Shown here one piece after another: positions 60,861 to 64,000 of a DNA stretch of 64,000 nt. Under the pieces are notes generated by a model. That model had not been told where the DNA came from and made no database searches. It saw only the letters and a list, made by a program, of their open reading frames with translations. Made by a program: the position numbers and the translations under genes. Each line of letters starts with the position of its first letter. Within the stretch, counting starts at the first letter, position 1. This DNA is from Flavipsychrobacter stenotrophus (lineage in GTDB: Bacteria > Bacteroidota > Bacteroidia > Chitinophagales > Chitinophagaceae), in NCBI RefSeq assembly GCF_002954265.1, contig NZ_PPSL01000002.1, positions 992,001 through 1,056,000 of the forward strand, given 5' to 3'.

Positions 60861-62681
60861 TTATCTCACCTGCTGCATCTCTACCAGCTTTCTGTAGATA
60901 CCGTCTTTTGCCAGCAGGTCTTTATGAGTGCCGCGCTCTGCTATTGAGCCCTTATCCATTACTATGATCTCATCGGCATGTTGCACGGTGCTCAGGCGGT
61001 GTGCTATTACTATGCAGGTGCGGTTCTTCATCAATGTATTTATAGCTTCCTGCACTGTACGCTCGCTCTCTGTGTCTAATGATGAGGTTGCTTCGTCGAG
61101 TATCATTATGGGCGGGTTCTTCAATACCGCACGGGCTATGGTCACTCGCTGGCGTTCACCGCCACTCAGCCTTACGCCCCTGTCACCCGCCATGGTTTCG
61201 TATCCTTCGGGCTTGTTCTGTATAAATGTATGTGCATTAGCTACTCTTGCTGCTTCCTCAGCACGCTCCAACGTAGCACCACCGGTACCGAGTGTTATAT
61301 TGTTATAGATGGTATCATTAAACAGTATAGGGTCCTGTCCTACCACGCCCATCAACCTGCGCAGGTCATCTATTTTATACTCCTTTATGTTTATTCCATC
61401 TATCAGTATCTCCCCGCTGGTCACATCATGAAACCTCGGCACAAGGTCTACCAGAGTACTCTTACCTGCTCCCGATGCACCTACCAATGCTATCACTTTT
61501 CCCTTCGGTATGATCATGTTCAGATTACGCAGTATCTGTTTGTCACCATAGGCAAATGATACATTCCTGAATTCAATGCTGTCCTTAAAGTCGTGTACCG
61601 GTGTGGCATTGGGCAGTTCGGTTATTGCATTCTCAGCCATCAGCAGGCCTTCTATCCTGTCCAGTGCACTGGTACCCTTTTGCACATTGGTAAATGCTGA
61701 TGACAGATTCTTGAATGGATTAATGATCTGGGTAAACAATACAATGTAACCAATAAAAGTAGCGCCGTTAAAGCCGGTACCTGAAAACACCATTCTGCCG
61801 CCAAACCAAAGGATCATGCACACAACTATTATCCCCATTGTTTCAGACATTGGCGAAGCCAACTCTCTGCGGGCTGCTATTTTGTTGCGGGTATGAAACA
61901 GTGTGTTATTTAGTTTCATGAATTTAAGATGCTGGTGCTTCTCTGCGTTAAACGCTTTCAATACCCGCATACCTACCAGCGTTTCATCTATTACGCCCAG
62001 CATACTACCCAATTGCTCCTGGGCAAGATTACTCGATTTTCTGAGCGATTTACTGATCCTGCCAATGATCAGTCCGGCTACTGGCAAAAATAAAAGAAGA
62101 ATTAAAGTAAGTTGATAGTTGATGTAGATCATTGTGCCGAGGTAGGCAATGATGGTCAGCGGCTCTCGTATAAACACCTCCAAGACACTCATTACCGACA
62201 ATTCCACTTCATTAATGTCGTTGGTCATCTTAGAGATCAGGTCACCCTTACGTTCTTCGGTAAAGAAGCCTATTGGCAATGACAGTGTTTTTGCAAAAAG
62301 ATCGTTGCGCAGCCTGCGCAAAACCGCATTACGCAATGGGTTGAGAATATAAAGACCTATGTAAAGGAACAGGTTTTTAAGGATAGTGAACACCACTACT
62401 ATTACACATACATATGCCAGGGCAGTGAGCTTGTCCTGAGACGCGATAAGATTCTTAAAATAGGCTATGGCAGGCTCAATAAACCCTTTGGGTGCAATGC
62501 CGGGTGCTTTTGCTGGCGTGGCATTGATGCTTGCATCGCCAAACAGCAACTGTATCACAGGAATCAGCATGTTGAAGGAAAGCAACCCAAATAAAATACT
62601 CAGCAGGTTGGCGCCAAAGTAAAGTGCTATCTTACCTTTATAATCGGCAAGGTAAGTGAGCAGCCTTGATATTTTTTTCAT
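60861..62681 (-). CDS. ABC exporter, MsbA-like (fused permease and ATPase)
   Basis: A 606-residue half-transporter. Six membrane helices occupy residues about 15-320 (YFGANLLSILFGLLSFNMLI, IIVVCMILWFGGRMVF). The ATPase domain has GASGAGKSTLVDLVPRF (Walker A), RGVRLSGGERQRVTIARAVL (signature) and IMILDEATSSLD (Walker B), then the IAHRLSTVQHAD H-loop. It should work as a homodimer in the inner membrane. Lipid A core or another lipid is the usual MsbA cargo, but drug or polysaccharide export cannot be excluded. Confidence 0.92.
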   Translation of the reverse strand: MKKISRLLTYLADYKGKIALYFGANLLSILFGLLSFNMLIPVIQLLFGDASINATPAKAPGIAPKGFIEPAIAYFKNLIASQDKLTALAYVCVIVVVFTILKNLFLYIGLYILNPLRNAVLRRLRNDLFAKTLSLPIGFFTEERKGDLISKMTNDINEVELSVMSVLEVFIREPLTIIAYLGTMIYINYQLTLILLLFLPVAGLIIGRISKSLRKSSNLAQEQLGSMLGVIDETLVGMRVLKAFNAEKHQHLKFMKLNNTLFHTRNKIAARRELASPMSETMGIIVVCMILWFGGRMVFSGTGFNGATFIGYIVLFTQIINPFKNLSSAFTNVQKGTSALDRIEGLLMAENAITELPNATPVHDFKDSIEFRNVSFAYGDKQILRNLNMIIPKGKVIALVGASGAGKSTLVDLVPRFHDVTSGEILIDGINIKEYKIDDLRRLMGVVGQDPILFNDTIYNNITLGTGGATLERAEEAARVANAHTFIQNKPEGYETMAGDRGVRLSGGERQRVTIARAVLKNPPIMILDEATSSLDTESERTVQEAINTLMKNRTCIVIAHRLSTVQHADEIIVMDKGSIAERGTHKDLLAKDGIYRKLVEMQQVR

Positions 62682-62851
62682 TCTGTGTTTTTGTGATCTG
62701 CTGCCCCGGAAAATTAAAATATGGGCAAAAGATATATTTCGAAAATTAAAGGTAGAAATATTTTCATTCCCGCCTCCCTAATGCTTTCTTAAATGACATT
62801 ATGACTACCAAAGGGTTAGCATTTTAGGGCTCCGATTTTACTTTCTTTTTG

Positions 62852-62859
62852 TAAATTTG
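62852..62859 (+). promoter_or_regulatory. Bacteroidota -7 promoter box (TAAATTTG)
   Basis: TAAATTTG matches TAnnTTTG and lies 19 nt before the antitoxin start codon. Confidence 0.45.
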
Positions 62860-62878
62860 AATTATAAATATTGTGGGT

Positions 62879-63121
62879 ATGACGTTAGTAGCTTTAAACG
62901 AACTGAAAAAAGAAGTAAAGAATCTTATCGATGACGCGGATGAAGAAATGGTAAAAGCCATCCGTGCGATGCTTGAAAATGAGCAGGAAGATGACTGGTG
63001 GGATACTTTACCTGACGCCGTGAAAGCAGGCATTGATGAAGGTATAAAAGACATGGAAGAAGGGAGGGTTACACCACATGAAGAAGTGTGGAAAAAATAT
63101 AGCAAGTGGACAACAAAATAG
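62879..63121 (+). CDS. Antitoxin of a ParE-type module
   Basis: From ATG 62879 (MTLVALNELKKEVKNLIDDA) the product has 80 residues. A GTG two codons earlier is possible. It is acidic and helical, with a C-terminal half LPDAVKAGIDEGIKDMEEGR then VTPHEEVWKKYSKW, like addiction-module component antitoxins (TIGR02574-like) that wrap their toxin. It overlaps the toxin gene by 16 nt, as expected for a co-translated pair. Confidence 0.78.
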   Translation: MTLVALNELKKEVKNLIDDADEEMVKAIRAMLENEQEDDWWDTLPDAVKAGIDEGIKDMEEGRVTPHEEVWKKYSKWTTK

Positions 63122-63408
63122 TTTGGTCAGAAAAATCTCAGAAAACATTTAATGACATTATTGAGTACCTATTAAAGGAATGGACAGAAAAAGAAATATT
63201 AAATTTCATTGACCTTGTTCATTCCAAGCTGGATCTGTTATATTCTTTTCCGTATTCCGGCACTACAGTACCAAATAGGAAAAACACCTTTCGAACAGTT
63301 ATTCATAAGAGGGTAATACTTATTTATGACTACAAGCCACTCAAAAAAAAGGTAACATTACTTTTCTTCTGGAACACCCGGCAAGATCCGAAAGGCTTAA
63401 AGTTTTAA
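63106..63408 (+). CDS. ParE/RelE-superfamily toxin
   Basis: A 100-residue protein starting at GTG 63106 inside the antitoxin gene. The fold markers are IVWSEKSQKTFNDIIEYLLK at the start, LYSFPYSGTTVPNRKNTFRT in the middle and HKRVILIYDYKPLKKKVTLL then FFWNTRQDP at the end. This matches ParE/RelE toxins, which poison gyrase or cut mRNA on the ribosome; which of the two cannot be told here. No Met start is available nearby. Confidence 0.85.
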   Translation: MDNKIVWSEKSQKTFNDIIEYLLKEWTEKEILNFIDLVHSKLDLLYSFPYSGTTVPNRKNTFRTVIHKRVILIYDYKPLKKKVTLLFFWNTRQDPKGLKF

Positions 63409-63501
63409 ACAGAACATACAGGCTTGGTAGATTGCGAAATTTCGTCATAATACCCCACCCAAATTGTCGTTTATACACTCTCGTAAATGCACATGTAGTA
63501 T

Positions 63502-63509
63502 TAAATTTG
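63502..63509 (+). promoter_or_regulatory. Bacteroidota -7 promoter box (TAAATTTG)
   Basis: TAAATTTG matches TAnnTTTG and lies 18 nt before ATG 63528. Confidence 0.4.
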
Positions 63510-63527
63510 TGTATTAAATCCACCCTC

Positions 63528-64000
63528 ATGTCAGCAACAACTGCAACCGGAAACTATGCCCATGTAAACGGCATAAAAATGTATTACGAGATTCATGGCT
63601 CGGGCAGCCCGCTGGTACTCATACATGGCGGCGGATCAACTCTTTATACAACATTTGGCAGAATAATGCCCATGCTGGCGCAAACGCACCAGATAATAGG
63701 TGTAGAACTACAGGCGCACGGCCATACGCAGGATAGAGATACGCACAGCAGTTTCGAACAGGATGCTGATGATGTGGCAGAACTACTTAAGCAACTGAAT
63801 GTAACAGGTGCTAATGTGATCGGGTTCAGCAATGGCGGCACTACCGCTATGGCACTGGCCATAAGGCATCCTGACCGGGTACGTAAGCTGGTACTGGCAT
63901 CAGCTTTATACAAAAGGTCTGGAATGCCGCCATGGTTCTGGGATTTCATGATGAACAGTGGTGGTCTTGACAGTATGCCGCAAGTGTACAAAGATGAATA
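63528..64000 (+). CDS. Alpha/beta hydrolase, N-terminal part
   Basis: The frame from ATG 63528 runs off the window after 157 codons. It shows the alpha/beta hydrolase core: VNGIKMYYEIHGSGSPLVLI, the oxyanion HGGGST, and the nucleophile elbow VIGFSNGGTTAMAL with Ser as nucleophile. The catalytic Asp and His would lie beyond the window. There is no signal peptide. The substrate cannot be inferred. A -7 box lies just upstream. Confidence 0.88.
   Translation, partial: MSATTATGNYAHVNGIKMYYEIHGSGSPLVLIHGGGSTLYTTFGRIMPMLAQTHQIIGVELQAHGHTQDRDTHSSFEQDADDVAELLKQLNVTGANVIGFSNGGTTAMALAIRHPDRVRKLVLASALYKRSGMPPWFWDFMMNSGGLDSMPQVYKDE

Noticed and set aside
1-64000. tRNA, rRNA, prophage or intact insertion sequence
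   Set aside because: Reading both strands showed no cloverleaf with a TTC-arm match, no rRNA segments, no transposase or integrase frame and no phage structural genes.

Overview
The window is a piece of a Bacteroidota chromosome, most likely from the Chitinophagales/Chitinophagaceae area. The evidence is two secreted proteins with C-terminal type IX secretion (T9SS) sorting domains, GEVED and head-GIN domains, a FecI/FecR sigma/anti-sigma pair, TonB-dependent receptor architecture with a carboxypeptidase-regulatory-like N-domain, a TPR regulator with a C-terminal HTH, kynurenine 3-monooxygenase, and TAnnTTTG-type -7 promoter boxes instead of E. coli-like promoters and Shine-Dalgarno sites. 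The placement is inferred from gene content. No rRNA, tRNA, CRISPR array, prophage or intact insertion sequence was seen.

Layout. 1-5.6 kb: end of a dipeptide epimerase gene, a GEVED/FN3/T9SS secreted protein, a membrane-spanning TPR-HTH regulator, a VOC-fold protein and a di-heme cytochrome c peroxidase with an FNR/CRP-like operator. 5.6-12.3 kb: ComEC, two DUF4190-like small membrane proteins with a possible 57-aa ORF between them, then kmo-recJ with a 1-nt overlap. 12.3-19.3 kb: lipoproteins and secreted proteins of unknown role, interrupted by a 2.1-kb gene-free block built from several families of short palindromic repeats. 19.4-26 kb: dnaN with three DnaA-box-like sites exactly 21 bp apart upstream, a DUF5670 peptide, a methyltransferase, a second repeat block, alaS and a conserved hypothetical gene.

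26.4-35.6 kb is the accessory, surface-oriented part. It holds an ECF sigma factor, a FecR anti-sigma factor, and a secreted protein in which an STN signalling domain is joined to short G-V-Q-x-A-G-F/I-x-N surface repeats instead of a TonB-dependent receptor. A paralogous repeat protein, repeat blocks (including a 71-bp tandem array), a head-GIN lipoprotein and a TonB-dependent receptor follow. By analogy with Fec systems the first three genes should form a cell-surface signalling relay, but the usual receptor half of the sensor is absent. This is the best candidate in the window for an undescribed system.

35.7-53.5 kb: isoaspartyl peptidase, CtpA-type protease, NUDIX hydrolase, an exosortase-family protein overlapping a small membrane partner, a Wzi/RemB-like outer-membrane barrel, dihydroorotase, a short MutS-family ATPase, a thioredoxin-fold protein, a sialidase-like propeller protein, a frameshifted gene, and the RNase G - 30-aa COX24-like ribosomal peptide - TPR - HU cluster. 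54-64 kb: a 2249-aa secreted protein with about 20 Ig-like repeats and a T9SS tail, an MsbA-like ABC exporter, a ParE-type toxin-antitoxin pair and the start of an alpha/beta hydrolase gene.

Starts were corrected where the longest ORF includes implausible N-terminal extensions. All family names come from motif recognition by eye; no database search was run.
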